A stretch of 64,000 bases of DNA from Primula veris (Eukaryota > Streptophyta > Magnoliopsida > Ericales > Primulaceae). The notes beneath the pieces are model-generated. The model worked only from the letters and a program-made list of their open reading frames with translations, was not told the DNA's origin and searched no databases. The position numbers and the translations under genes were made by a program. The stretch covers positions 25,789,342 through 25,853,341 of the forward strand of contig OY821745.1 of NCBI GenBank assembly GCA_963682055.1, given 5' to 3'. Positions 11,725-24,170 of this stretch are shown in pieces. Each line of letters begins with the position of its first letter. The stretch's first letter is position 1.

Positions 11725-13188
11725 CTATACATCTGAGTGGACCAGTGCTAGCTTCTCCTCCTTGGGAGCTTTTCCACCTTTCCGGAAGCTCACTTTCTTC
11801 TGCTTCCCAAAGATGCAACCTTCGCACATGTCGAGGTTGACAGACTTCAAGCCTGGAAGTTTGCTGTCCTTCGCTAACACCTTTATCCCCTTCTCACTCA
11901 TGTGACCCAACCGTCGATGCCACAGTTCCGAGCAGTCTTGCGACACAGCTGCCGCCCCTGTACACTCCTCATCAGTCGTCATGTACAGCGTACCGACCTT
12001 GCTCCCTCGGGCTATCACCATAGCTCCTCGTGAAACTTTCCAAGCTCCACAGCTAAACGTAATGGAGTGCCTTTCGGCATCGAGTTGACCTACTGAAATC
12101 AGATTTTTGGTCAACCTCGGGACATACCTCACTTTCGTTAGCTTCCATACCGACCCGTTTGGAATGCGAATTTTCACATCGCCCATTCCAACAACATCCA
12201 ACGCTTCTCCGTCAGCTAGATACACTTTACCGAAATTACCCGCAGTGTAATTTTCGAATAAATCCTTCTGAGCGGTCGTGTGAAATGATGCCCCAGAGTC
12301 TAGAATCCACGAATCTATGTCTCTCTGCACGGCAAGCATTAGACAGTCACCCGAATCCTCGTCGCTCGCAATATTAGCCCCGTGATCACGGCTGGTACCC
12401 TTCGTCGGCTGCTTGCACTCATGACTGAAGTGCCCCATACCCTGGCAGTTATAGCATCGAAGATTCTTCTTACTTCGATTGCTATCTTTGCCTCCTTGGC
12501 TTAGCCCTCTTCTACCTCGGGATTGTGAACGTCCTCTAACGTCCCATACCCTGGCCTTACCCCGGTCTCTTGAACCCATGTTCAAGGCTGCTCCATCATT
12601 TGAGCATTCACCCATATCCAATCTCCTGAGTTCCTCAGCGAGTATTTGATCTCGGATGCCGTTGTAAGTCAGTTTCTCCTTTCCAATTGAGTTGCTCACA
12701 GCAGCTCGCATGAATTCCCAACTGTTTGGTTGAGATGCTAGCAGTATAAGGGCTCTCACTTCGTCTTCAAAAGTTATCTCCACCGCATCCAACTGATTTA
12801 CGGTGTCGATGAACTTGTTCACGTGACTCGCGACAGGTGTCCCCTCAGCCATGCGTAGGTTGAACAACTTACGCATGAGATGTACCTTGTTGTTCGCGGA
12901 TGGTTTCTCATACATGTCGGTGAGGACCTTCATCATCCCCATCGTCGTCGTCTCTCTTGCGACGTTATGTGCGACACTCCTAGATAGTGTTAGGCGGATC
13001 ACTCCCAACACTTGACGGTCTAAGAGTTTCCACGCCTCCTCGGTGGTCGTGGTCGGCCTTTCCTCAAGGAGAAGTGGCTGATGCATCTTCCTCCCATAAA
13101 GGTAGTCCTCTATTTGCATTCTCCAGAATGCGAAGTCCTTCCCGTCGAACTTCTCGATCCCGTGTGCGGTTCTGTCTTCTTTCGCCAT
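11725..13188 (-). pseudogene. Copia element 1 gag-protease and pre-integrase segment
   Basis: About 487 aa from the ATG at 13188; the longer reading starts at a GTG inside the primer binding region and is unlikely. Order: gag capsid-like domain with FDGKDFAFW near the N-terminus; a basic stretch; a CCHC zinc knuckle (CYNCQGMGHFSHEC, about 245-258); the aspartic protease motif ILDSGAS with Asp about 297; and the gag-pre-integrase zinc region LWHRRLGH..CEGC (about 425-470). It ends at a premature TAG right after the first integrase Asp. Gag would build the particle, bind RNA and supply the protease. Confidence 0.9.
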
Positions 13189-13199
13189 CGATATTCCGT

Positions 13200-13211
13200 G
13201 CTCTGATACCA
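13200..13211 (-). other. Primer binding site, tRNA-iMet
   Basis: On the minus strand this reads TGGTATCAGAGC, the standard initiator tRNA-Met primer binding site of plant copia elements. It lies two bases inside the 5' LTR. Confidence 0.92.
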
Positions 13212-13213
13212 CT

Positions 13214-13566
13214 TGTTAGGGTCGATCAGGCGAATCAATGAAAGACAGAAATACTAAAACTGAGCACACACACGCTTTGATAACGGAGTTCACCCAAATT
13301 GGCTACGTCTCCGGGCCACTACACGTGGCACTTAATATATATATTAAAAAGAGGATTACAAACGTAATCTAGCTAGATCACAAAGCTATGGTTCTCTCGC
13401 AACTAGAACTCTCTCTTTATAATATAGAGGTGTTTGTGTAGGTGTAACAGAAATACAAGATATTGGGGCATTTAAATAGGACCCTTAGTGGGTCATATTA
13501 CAATTCCAAGTGATGTGGGATAATTGAAAAACATGACCAAAACTCATTTGGCTCCACAACTCAACA
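13214..13566 (-). repeat. 5' LTR of copia element 1
   Basis: This 353-bp LTR is the upstream (promoter) LTR in element orientation. It ends CTCAACA on the + strand and is followed by the target duplication CCCTT. It is near-identical to 8716-9068. Confidence 0.93.
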
Positions 13567-13571
13567 CCCTT

Positions 13572-14600
13572 TTGATGTAATTCTCTCTTAAGAAAAAACT
13601 AATAAAAGTGAACAATTGAATAAATTTAAACTCCATTCTCTCAACATATGTTTCCAAAATGATTGGTGAGTTTCAAAACTCATAACTACGACTTTTATAT
13701 GTATACTACGGGGGAAGTGGTACAATTGCTATCTTGTACCATTACCGTACCACACAAATATGGTACTAGAAATTTCATACTATTATCGTACCATACTTGC
13801 GGTTTATCGTAACGTGATAGACCGTAAGTATGGTACGGTAATGGTATGGTACGGTACAATTACCATATCGGTAGCATCACAAAAAATTTAACTAGCAGTT
13901 AGTCCTATCACATAATGATCTTCTTTTCAATTTGATGTTAATATTTGTTAAATTTGTTTGATAGCTATGAATTATCAATTGTTGAAACAATTATGATATT
14001 CAGTAAAAAAAATAGTAGCGAACATGTAACTCAATCATTAGAGTACAATTTTAGTCAATACATAACAAGTCAGTGAGGGATTAGTAAGAAATTAAGTGAT
14101 TGAAGTTAAAATGTATTAAGTTTGAATATATTCAATACAAAGTGAATAACTCCAACAAAATTCCACAAATGCTTAGGTATATTATTCAGATTATGTGTTT
14201 AGATCATTTATATAACATCAATGTACAGACATATTGAACATCGAATACATATAATAAGCTAGTAAAGTAGTACTATTTAATAACAAAATTGACAACTTAC
14301 TATTGTAAATGAATATATTAAATTTGATACCATTATCATACCAATATTATGACCGGTACAATATTAGCGTAATACAGTGCGGTAATACCATTAAATGCGG
14401 TATGAATGCTATGATAGGTACGTTATTAACGATACAAGCGGTTGGTTAATATAATAAGATTTACCATTCCACCCTAATATTACTTACTTATCGGTTACGG
14501 TTAAATATATTTACAGTTACAGTTATTATACAAATTACAGTTAAATATTACTCTTGCTTCTTGGGTTGTTTTCTAATTTGTGAATTGACATTAAAACCCA
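13572..14600. other. Intergenic DNA with a possible TIR element
   Basis: No ORF is seen. From about 13708 to 14480 the sequence is rich in GGTAC/GTACC words in both orientations. The ends look loosely inverted (GGGGGAAGTGGTA versus the inverse of TACCATTCCACCCTAA), suggesting a hAT-like MITE. No convincing target duplication was found, so no element is called. Confidence 0.4.
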
Positions 14601-14604
14601 TGCT

Positions 14605-15452
14605 AATTTCGACCTTTATTCATTGAAGAATTTATGAAGGAATTATTAAGAAGGGTGATTTCATTACCAACATAAACACTGGCAAGAAGGTCAAGGTGAG
14701 TGTAGAATTCAACTTCGACTTTGCTCAGCATTACTTTCTGTTGTAGTGAATTTTGAAAATTTATTTAGCTCTTTAATTTGGTAATCATGATATATGCTGT
14801 ATATATGCCTGCCATGTTATATGATGCATAGTTGAAATAAAGCTCCTGAAAAATCTATTTTGTCGAAGGAAGCATGTGATAGTTTCCTGATTCATTAGGT
14901 TTCGATTGTCCTCTGAAATGTCGCTTCATTTCATATGAAGAGTTAGCGCATACAGAAAGAATCATTATTACCGTCATACCATTACATACCAATATTGATT
15001 TACTACCTGATCCTCTCTATACGAAAGGGAGGACCATCGTTAAATAACAGGGTTTTTTAGTGTACTTTCTAATTCGTATTGTATTCTTCATGCATCTTCT
15101 TTTATTCTGAGGATTCATCTTATTGTTTGTCACTTTCTGTTTTTTTTTAAGTTGAGAGGTGGCCGTTTTTTATTTTCGTTTACTTACACTCTCTTCTATT
15201 GGTAGGTGCCTCGATTGGTTCGTTTACATTCCAACGAGTTGGAGGTAATTTTCCTTACATCATTTAATTTGAAATTCCCCATTTTGAAACCGAGTAAATT
15301 GACCAGCAAATAAGTTGCATTGCTCAAGTACATAGCAGAAGTTCCTAAATGTGTAATTTGTTTTTTATGCCACTTATTTCTTGTGCTACAGGATATTCAA
15401 GAGGCACATGCTGGCCAAATAGTAGCTGTATTTGGTGTAGATCGTGCTTCAG
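14605..15452 (+). pseudogene. Fragment of a mitochondrial elongation factor G-like gene
   Basis: Three short exons with intact GT..AG borders encode consecutive parts of EF-G domain II. Exon a ends at 14695 and contains IYEGIIKKGDFI and NTGKKVK. Exon b (15206-15244) encodes VPRLVRLHSNELE. Exon c (15392-15452) encodes DIQEAHAGQIVAVFGVDRASG without its end. These match plant mitochondrial EF-G, the GTPase that drives translocation on the organelle ribosome. No GTPase domain lies upstream and no domain III-V exons downstream, and the start of exon a is disturbed by an extra base. It is a partial copy, perhaps moved by a transposon. A plastid EF-G origin is less likely from the wording of exon c. 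Confidence 0.8.
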
Positions 15453-16664
15453 GTACTACTTTTTCTTCCACGAGCGTCTGTGTTACATAGCAACTAAACT
15501 TTAAAGCACAATTGTCAGGTCCCAGATTTGGTTAAACCCGAGTCATGAATATTATTTAAAAGGAAAATGTTTAAATAGCGAAACATGCAGAATGTCATTC
15601 GATAATACGCTAATCAATAGACCAAAATAAATACTTCAATACATGCCGATAATCACATTTGATTTCCTAAGTTGGCTTAAGGGTAGCCAATGGTGCTCAA
15701 ATGTGACAACACAAACAATACAATGCGTTTTTAGAAAATTTCGGCATGAGTTTCGCGTATCTATTTGTTTCCATAAAATTTTACCTGTTCGAAACCACAC
15801 ATAACAAAATCGCCAACGCAATTACCAAATAATCCAACAAGAATAAATCAAATCCAGCCTTGCTGACATTCGATAAAATAGCGTAATCTAAGATAAACAA
15901 GTACAAGCGATAAGTTACTCCAAATTCAAGAAAATAAACTTGCGTTAAACGCCTATTAGGTCCACAAGGCTCAAAATGAGATAATACCAAAATAGATAAA
16001 AACAAGTCTGACGTGCGCGCGATCACGTGTAATATGATGATGAGTCACAAGCAAGCACACTAAACTTCGCCTTGGTCTAAGTCAGCACCTGTACATCGAT
16101 CGTGAAAAAAATGTACAGAAAACAAAGTGTGAAGGCCACAAGTGCTTTTTAGTTGAAGAGAACAAAACAGATTTTCCGCTCCTTAGATGCTCCGAAATTA
16201 TAGTCACAAGTAGCTGGTCTTTCTGATTGTTTTAATAACTTTTGTGAGGTTGGAATTAAACCGTTTACAGCAAAATCATCTGGTGACTCTTCATTTTCGT
16301 AATCTTAGTAAATCCCCTTGAGTACGATTAAAATGATGTGGGAACAGTTTGGTTGATGATATAGGTGATATTGTTTAAATTTGAAGTTTTTGATATGAAT
16401 GATAAATTGAGTTGAGTTCCAATTTGCATTTCTTTAGCAAAGAAAGTAGCGTCTTTACTTATTAGCAGAATATGTTATTTCAAATAGTTATTAAGCAAAA
16501 ACAAAAAAGTATACCATAAAATAAAAAAGTAATTTCCTGACGGCCTTTTGCGTCTGTCTGTTGGGATATAAGGCTGGTTGCTGGTGGCTGCCACCATCTC
16601 CAAACTCCACTTGAGGCTCTCGATAGTGATTGGTGGACGTTAGTCACCAGAGAGTGTTAAGACG
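15453..16664. other. Intergenic DNA, possible LTR debris
   Basis: No supported gene. TGTCAGGTCCCAGATTTGG near 15515 resembles the start of a plant gypsy-type LTR, but no matching end, second LTR or primer site was found. Short minus-strand ORFs at 15636-16026 show no known motif. Confidence 0.35.
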
Positions 16665-17398
16665 ATAGCTTTTACAAAAGATACTAAGTTGATCAAATAG
16701 GAAACATATTCCTAAATCTTTTTTTTTTGTCTTGAAAATTTTGAGTCTTTCCATATATTTAGATTCTTCAATTTTTCAGATTTCATCTCATATCTTTTCC
16801 AAATTGATGACCACGTTTCAATATGCAACATATCAAAAGTATCCTTTTACAAAATCTTTAATAAATATGCCGGTCATATTCAGTTATATCTTGAATTATA
16901 TTTGAAGTTGTAACTCAGCTGTTTTTTTTTAACTTCTTATAAAAAATTATTAATCAAATAAACTATGCTATGAAGTTTATGCAATATAATGTCAAACATG
17001 ATTTTCGCTTAACAATGACAAATAATAGGGTCCAAAATCTATGACCTAACAATTATATTTAACTGAAATACTTGAGAAAGGTTTCAATCTGATAAAAGAT
17101 GAATGAGGAGAAGTGGAAAGAAAACAAAAGAAAAAAGAAAACATTAATCGAGTACTAAGTCAATATCCGGACAAAAAATCTATATGTCAATGTTCACTCA
17201 CTCGTTTAATGAGTTCTTAAAGTTCCATAGCTCGACGTATTTCTTGACATTCGTTAATGGACTTGAGCTGAGCTGCAATTAAAGAAAGTGATTCAATATG
17301 AATAAAGCTTCACTAATGTTATATCTATATTGCCATGTCAAGAAATCATTCATTGAACATATGATCCAAGGGTGTTGAGATATTATCAGAGCTATATG

Positions 17399-18128
17399 TA
17401 GGGCTGTAAATGAAACGAAACGAACCGAACAAAACTCTGTTTATGTTCAGTTCATGAACTAAAACCCTTGTTTATGTTCAGTTCATGTTCATTTAAATAC
17501 GAACGAACGTTTGATGAACATGAACTGAACATCTGACGAGTCGAACACGAGTTGTTCGTAAACATCTAATTTCTTCCAAAATATTCAATAATTGAAAAAA
17601 GTATACATTTTTCTTTCTTTTTAAAATATATTTAAATTTTATCATATATTACTATATTAGTAACTAGAATAAACTAGCTCACATATAACTTTAAGTTTAT
17701 ATATTGTATAAATTATTTTTTACATGATTACTTAACGAGTTAAACACTTAACGATAAAATCGGTGACTGTATTTATAGTATGATGATATAAATTACCATA
17801 ATAAGTTCGAAATAATACAAACATATCATTTATATTATTAGAGCATAAATAAGTTTATTAATTGTATAGTGATATTAGTTTTTGTTACATCATTAATAGA
17901 TATAGTTTTTTATTTTATCAAATTTTATATATAGTTACATAAACACGAGTTTAGACGAACCGAACAGAGACATGTTCATGTTCATGTTCATGTTCAGTTC
18001 ACTTAATAGATGAACACTATATTCTTGTTCATTATCGTGTTCATTTATAAATGAACGAACATGAACCGAACATTAGCCGAGCCGAATACGAACGATTGCA
18101 CGAACAATTCATCTCATTTACAGCCCTA
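17399..18128. mobile_element. Non-autonomous hAT-like element (copy 1)
   Basis: TIRs TAGGGCTGTAAATGA and TCATTTACAGCCCTA (one mismatch region) enclose 730 bp. Subterminal GAACG and ATGTTCATG repeats occur in opposite orientations at the two ends, and the middle is AT-rich. No transposase is present. The flanking 8-mers are diverged here, but the orthologous copy at 37409-38132 keeps a 7/8 match, supporting hAT. It was present before the segmental duplication. Confidence 0.78.
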
Positions 18129-18235
18129 CCTCTACGAACATATACCTAAAAAATTGAAGAATTTTTTTTTGTACAAAGTCATATTTCAACGCATGACAAC
18201 ATTATGCAAGTTGTTTAATTATCTGATAGTATATA

Positions 18236-18517
18236 CAGGGACGGACCCAAGGGGGCTGGGGGTGGACGTCGCCACCCCCGTAACGATTTTTAAATTATTT
18301 TTTTTTATACATGTAATTAAAAAAATTCTGAGATATAAACATTTATAACCCCTACCCCCAGTTAAACAAAAGAGTTGTTGGTGTAATGGTAAAATTGGAC
18401 CATAAGTTAGGTTGAACATAGAATTTTATTTTATTTTGTATTAAACAATAATTCTTTTTATTCGACAGATTTTTTACACCACGGCCCCACGAAAAAAACA
18501 TACTGGTTCCGCCCCTG
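18236..18517. mobile_element. Small hAT-like MITE with CAGGGGCGGA-type ends (copy 1)
   Basis: A 282-bp unit starting CAGGGACGGACCC and ending GGTTCCGCCCCTG, a widespread plant terminal motif. Compared with 38240-38688 it has lost about 165 bp internally. It also keeps TTGTTGGTGTAATGGTAAAA, a tRNA A-box-like run. Confidence 0.7.
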
Positions 18518-18917
18518 ATTATATGCCTTGGCAACTATATCAGGTAAATAAACGGTACAATGAGAGACATCCTACTTGTACAGATATATATGTTGGTTGT
18601 GCCAAAAGAAAAAAAAACACATATAGACGCTAGAGCAGTACGTGGGGTAGCTTATCGACGTATTCACTTTTGCATCAAAAGAGAAGGAAAAATCCCGTAA
18701 ACGAGAAAAGTCTTGGTTGTTAACAAGGGAAGTCAGTTAGGTTTTGAAATTCAATGGTTTGGTTTTGAATTCAAAAATTTCAAATCCGTTCTTAATGATT
18801 TGGTTTAGATTTAAATTGTGTTAATCCAAACCAGACCGATACGATACAAACCATTAAATACAATCCGTTATATACACTAAAAATAAGTAATATCAACCAT
18901 ACTAAAAAAAACTCTAA

Positions 18918-19176
18918 AACTCCTTCCATAAGTAACTAATCCTAAATATATATATACTCTTATACAACCTATTAAACTATAACTATATTATTATAGTTTA
19001 ATAGGTTGTATATTATTATGAATGAAAATTTTCAAAAGTTAATAATATAGTTCAAACATTAAATTATATGATTTAGTTTTGAAAATTTTCATTTCGACAA
19101 TTTTGATGAATGTTATAACCCATTCAAAATTGCACGTAATTTCGTAGAGAACAATTAATTGGGAACGGATGGAGTA
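18918..19176. mobile_element. Possible Stowaway-like MITE with a central hairpin
   Basis: The left end ACTCCTTCCAT and the inverse of the right end (ACTCCATCCGTTCCC) resemble Stowaway/mariner MITE termini. Inside is a perfect 20-bp inverted repeat (18963-18982 and 18991-19010) with an 8-base loop, conserved at 39114-39161. A TA target duplication is not clear, so the class is tentative. Confidence 0.45.
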
Positions 19177-22144
19177 TAAGGAAAGTATTTTTGTTCCCTC
19201 CTATGGGAAACATTGTGCCGCATTCATAATAAAATGTTTACTTCTAAAGGAAACATCCTAATAAGCTCAATTTCTCTGATTACCAAAAGAAATCAGTAGT
19301 CTAACTCAGTTCATTTGCACTTTTAAGCTCGGTTACTATTTTTAAGTTTGAAATGCATTTAGTTTTTGTTGTTTAAGATCTTTTGCCACAAAAGCTAGAA
19401 CACTAAAACCGGATGAACATAGTGATCTTATATTGAACCTAAAAAATGCAGCTTATTTGGTTTAAAGATGCAATCAAACCAACCTGAAAAAAATATGGGA
19501 AGAAGTTCCTCGGAAACAAAAAAATAGAAGTTGCAATCTAGTTACTTCTACTACATATAAAGTTCGTTCAGGTGCTTGCTTTTATTTGTCAACCTGGCTA
19601 CTCAACATCGAGTTGCAACAAGTATAGTATAACATTAGTTTTATACTCTCTCATTTTAACAATACTTTCATGTAATATTTCATCAGGTACCATTACTTTG
19701 AAATAAGCCTTGCTAACCACTATCTTTTCAATAGTTCTTTGTATTTGGTTCTCAATTGTTTTCAAGAATAACTTCTTAGCTTAAATATAAATTCACTGTA
19801 AATTGGTAGTTTTAAAGGATGAAGTTCCGCATAACGATAAAATTGATGTCATGTGATCCGGAGGTCACAACTTTGAATCGTGAAAACAGACATATGTAAA
19901 AATACAAGAGAATGAGAGATTGTCTACATTAATAAATTAATCCCAGAATGGTTCGACTATTCCCCAGGGATGCATTTTTGCTGCCCTGGAAAATTCAAGA
20001 CAGTCTGTTTTGAATTTTTCAGATAGCAAAATATGTATTTTGGTATGTTTTTTATTTATTTTAAATAATGTAATTTTTTATGTTATATTTTCGTTTTAAT
20101 GTTTTGGAATCAACAACGAACGATTAACACTACCGTGAATCTAGTTTATTATTATTTAGGGTGTGTCACATACTAAAAACCTAACACATATTAATGAACC
20201 CAAAAATATATATCATAAAATTAATTCAAAATTAAAACTAAAAAATACTAAAAACCTAACACATGTTAATGAACCCAAAAATATCTACCATAAAATTAAT
20301 TTAAAATTAAAACTAAAAAATATTATTGGTTATCACACCCTAAATAATAGTGCATTTTGAAATGAATACCGAACGATTAACACTATCGTGAATCTAATAC
20401 ACTATTATTTTAGTTATGTCACATACTAAAAATCTAACACTTATTAATAAATCCAAAAATATATTAAATGGATCCAATTGGGATATGATTTTGCTGCCTT
20501 GAAAATTCAAGACAGGCTAACTTGAATTTTTCAGGACAGTCAAATCCTATCCATTCCCCAGACCCCACATAGTGGGAGCTTTAATGCCGGTTTGCACGCT
20601 GATTGATGGTTTTAGTTGTATGTTTAGAGGGCTAAAAGGTTTTATTGGTCCATGTACTTTGTTTTTCAATTTTACTTTATGTAAACAATTACGTGCTCTC
20701 AGAGACAAAGTATATACGGTGATTAAAATGACAACACAAGTATCTCTCAAAGTCCAGAAAAATATACAGTATATAAGGTGATTAAATTGTGAAGAAAAGG
20801 AAACGTAGTTTATGGAACCGAAATATTTCTTGAGACAATCACTTGATTATTCTACTTTTCTTTGAACGGTCAAGAGTAAAAAAAGCTTAGTAAAAACATT
20901 ATTGATGTTATAATCAAACAGAAAACATTTGTCAAATATTTAAATCAGAATACCCCATCATAGAAAAGTAAATATTGGAATTACACGCAAAAACTTACAT
21001 TGAAAGTTATATTTGGTGCCAACTGCTAAACTATGTGCATAACTTTTAAAATTTATAATTCCGACTTATTAATTACACCATTTTTTTGTAATTTTTATCT
21101 AAAAAAGAATAACCTTATTATTTTTAATAATTATAAAAATTCAATAAAAGCCCACGTGCCTTGTAGGGAGCAACTATGCTAGTAATCATGAAAAGGAAAT
21201 GTTCTGCACCAGTTACTATCAGGGTTTGATTAAACTAAGACTAGTATATGTAGTTGTTGACCTAGATGGAGGGTATTGAACAAGTGGAATCGAAGTTCTG
21301 ATTGGTTGACTAGTATATTTTATTTTGATCACCTGGATTTTTATTGAATTAAATTTAAGGGTTTAATTTTAAGTGTAATTTCTATTTACGTGTTGCATGC
21401 TTGTGGTCAAATTGGTATAGTTTTGTCTTGTGACCAATCGGTATGTCACATTTATCAGTCATTTAAAGGCAAAAGAGTTCTTGTGTCTTGTTAGGCGCCT
21501 CGATGGATTCTTTTATATTATATGATACATTCTTTACCCTAAAAAAACAAAACATCATGAGAAGTTTTCCCAACATACTGAAATTTTATATCTTACAGAA
21601 CATAGAAATGTTCTAATAGGAATTATCTTATTTTTTTCATAGGTGTGCTTAATATATATATATCTTAACTATCCCTGGTCTACTCTAATAACTGATACTG
21701 GACAAATAATTCTATATCCTTTGTGAGCTTTCTCCTCGGCTGATCTTATCATGAAAATACTTATCAACGAAATTTATATATAAAATTAAGTTCTTTGTAT
21801 AAAACATGATGTTGTCTTTCTTCGTTATGACTGATTATTCCCCAAAATGAGTATTGATGTTTCGAGAAAATAAAATTAATCATCTCTATAATATACTAGA
21901 CTCATGGTATAGTATATATACATATACACACACGGTAAATATAAAACTAAAAAATGGTTGTGGAGCCATATATATGGTATAGTATTTATGCGATCCTCTT
22001 TTGTTGTTCAAGGGTTTTGTGGTTTCTCTTTTATATAAGCCTTAATAATTTTTGCATTAAATTGGAAGCCACGTACGTATTCTTTGAACTTAATTATATC
22101 TACCATTTAATCTGTGATAAGTATCAATTGTGTTAAATCGTAAA
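19177..22144. other. Non-coding part of duplication copy 1
   Basis: No gene is found. It includes the small inverted-repeat element at 20150-20349. About 1.7 kb (20160-21905) has no match in copy 2, so it was either inserted here or deleted there. The short ORFs at 20163-20781 are not conserved or recognisable. Confidence 0.5.
20150..20349. mobile_element. 200-bp MITE with 16-bp perfect TIRs
   Basis: TATTATTTAGGGTGTG at 20150-20165 is repeated inverted at 20334-20349. The interior is two tandem copies of a ~68-bp AT-rich unit containing CTAAAAACCTAACAC. Flanking sequence with CGAACGATTAACACTA occurs on both sides in direct orientation. Size and TA-rich ends suit a Tourist-like or similar MITE. 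Confidence 0.6.
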
Positions 22145-22800
22145 GGAATTCAACCCCCAGGTTTTCAGGTTATTTGTTTCTGTTTTTATAAAGGATAAAT
22201 TGGGTTTCATGTTAAATTGTATCCTATTATGTAGTGGTACTAGTACCAATACATGTGTCATAAATATCAATTAACGTTTATCCTTTTCTTTGAAAAAAAA
22301 CCCCGATGCTCCTGTCATATTCGGAAGAAGGGGTCGGCTAACACTCCAAAATAGAGTTTTAATCTGATACACCATCCTTTGAGCCAAGAATTCATACAAG
22401 TTTTTTGTACCTTTTCCATTTAATCAACAACATATATGTTACTTATTTCTCACTCTTTTTAGTCTTGGAAAACATGATATCGTTTTTATACATATTTTTT
22501 TAATTTAGTTGTGTTTTGGTTTTTTTGCATTACCATACCGAAATATTCTAAATCGTCAGGAATCTTGAAACTAAAAATAATGAGTAGGTGATGTAAAAGT
22601 CATTGGTGCTATCAAAATGGCCAAGTTAGTGACTTATTCTAACCCCTCACAAGTGCGAATACTATGAGTTGAACTCGTTTTTTTATCGGAATTCCTACTA
22701 GTGCCTGTCTTGCAAAGTCTCTCAGTGTCAAATTAGACTAGAGCTCCTTCCGCAAAATTATCATTGTTTGTTCTCCTTCTCCGGGAGCATGCTAATGTAT
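22145..22800. repeat. Nested tandem duplication, left unit (copy 1)
   Basis: This stretch recurs about 1.34 kb downstream at 23480-24170. Shared landmarks are GGTTTTCAGGTTATTTGTTT, AACACTCCAAAATAGAG and CCCCTCACAAGTGCGAATAC. The tandem pair is also present in copy 2 (about 40560 onwards, interrupted by the Sirevirus-like element, and 49757-50400), so it predates the segmental duplication. No coding function was recognised. Confidence 0.75.
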
Positions 22801-23479
22801 AATTTCCCTCCCTCTTTATGGAAATTTTTTTTGCAAGACACATGTATAAATCGTCAAGGAAAAACTAAAGCATCTATGACATCTTATACAACAAAATTTA
22901 TTTTAACCATTCTTTTTAAAAACAAATAAACAAATGTGCGTGCAATCTATCTTTCCGGCATAACTCAAAAAGGAAACATATCGCAACGACATATAACGAA
23001 AATTGTAAAACCCTTCAATCCTCGCATAGAGACATGTATCTATGATTGGGCTGCTTCAAGAAAAGTTAGAGCTGATATGTACAAAACTCTAATCTGCATC
23101 AATTAGACCAGAACTTCCTGGGTTACAGTCGTCCCAAGAAAAGGGAGAGAGGGAAAACTTAAAAGATGTAAGCGGCCTTTATAAAAGGCAGACAGCGACA
23201 TAGAACTGAGGCATGGGAAGTGAAGATGTAAAGATTAGTCCCGTCCACTTATTACTAAGAGGACGGGACAAATTTTTACATATTCACTCCCAGGCCTCAG
23301 GGTCTCTCGGTATCAGCGCCTCCCTATAAATGTGTGTGTGTGTGTGTGTGTGTTAAGAAGGTGGTTTATATCTGTTAGGGTCTCTCAGGTACAATTTTAT
23401 ATATTGGCTTCTCAAAATCCTAAAAGAGAAATATAGAAATTATCAATAAATTATATTAACCCTTTTATTGCAAATTAAA
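22801..23479. other. Spacer between tandem units (copy 1)
   Basis: Non-coding. It contains a near-palindromic stretch around 23240-23275 (inverted CCCGTCC/GGACGGG words) and a (GT)n tract (about 23330-23351). Part of 22790-22910 resembles 29890-30000. Confidence 0.45.
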
Positions 23480-23488
23480 TGTGTATTC

Positions 23489-23527
<39 letters not shown>

Positions 23528-24170
23528 TTTCAGGTTATTTGTTTCTGCTTTTATGAAGGAGAAATTGATTTTTATGTTAAATTCTATCCTATCATTTGTA
23601 CCTATGTGCTACTATCAGTTAATGTGTCATAAATATCAATTAACGTTTATCCTTTTTGTTAAAAGAGAAAAGTGTGCTCCTGTCATATTGGGAAGAGGGC
23701 CGGCTAACACTCCAAAATAGAGTTTTAATCTTATACAATATAATTTTGAGCCAATGATTCATATTAGTTTGTTGTAACTTTTCCATTTAATCAACAACAT
23801 ATAGGTTTCTTACTTCTCACTAATAGTAGTCTTGGAAAACTTAATGCGTTTAAACTGTTTTTTATTTTATTTTTATGAATTTAGTTACGTTTTGGTGTTT
23901 CTTTATTACCTAAAAATAGCGAATAATTCTTTATCATCAGAATTCTTGAAACTAAAAATAATTTGGAGTAGTTGATGTATAAGTCATTGGTGCTACAAAA
24001 ATGGCTAAGTTAGTGACTTATTCTAACCCCTCACAAGTGCGAATACTACGAGTTCAACTCGTTTTTTATCGGAATTCCTACTAGTTCCTGTCTTGCAAAG
24101 TCTCTCTTTTGTCAAGCCTTCGGGCACAAATTTAGACGTTAGCTCCTTCAGCTGAATTATCATTGCTTGT
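23480..24170. repeat. Nested tandem duplication, right unit (copy 1)
   Basis: Partner of 22145-22800. It contains an uninterrupted run of 34 C at 23491-23524, where the left unit has 5 and the copy 2 counterpart (about 49767) has 7. The 79-aa ORF starting in the C-run is an artefact of the tract. Confidence 0.75.

Larger units (their letters stand above)
8716..13566 (-). mobile_element. Complete Ty1/copia LTR retrotransposon (Tork-like)
   Basis: A 4,851-bp element on the minus strand, bounded by 353-bp LTRs with TG..CA ends and a 5-bp target duplication CCCTT at 8711-8715 and 13567-13571. A tRNA-iMet primer binding site, a polypurine tract and the copia order gag-protease-integrase-RT-RNase H are all present. 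Coding is broken by two TAG codons (both where copia proteins normally have Trp) and one frameshift, so it is not autonomous. The two LTRs differ at about seven positions by eye (near 2%), indicating a fairly recent insertion. Tork-lineage placement is from the look of gag and RT only. Confidence 0.93.

Noticed and set aside
23481..23720. Poly-Pro ORF
   Set aside because: Starts within the 34-C run and is an artefact of the homopolymer.
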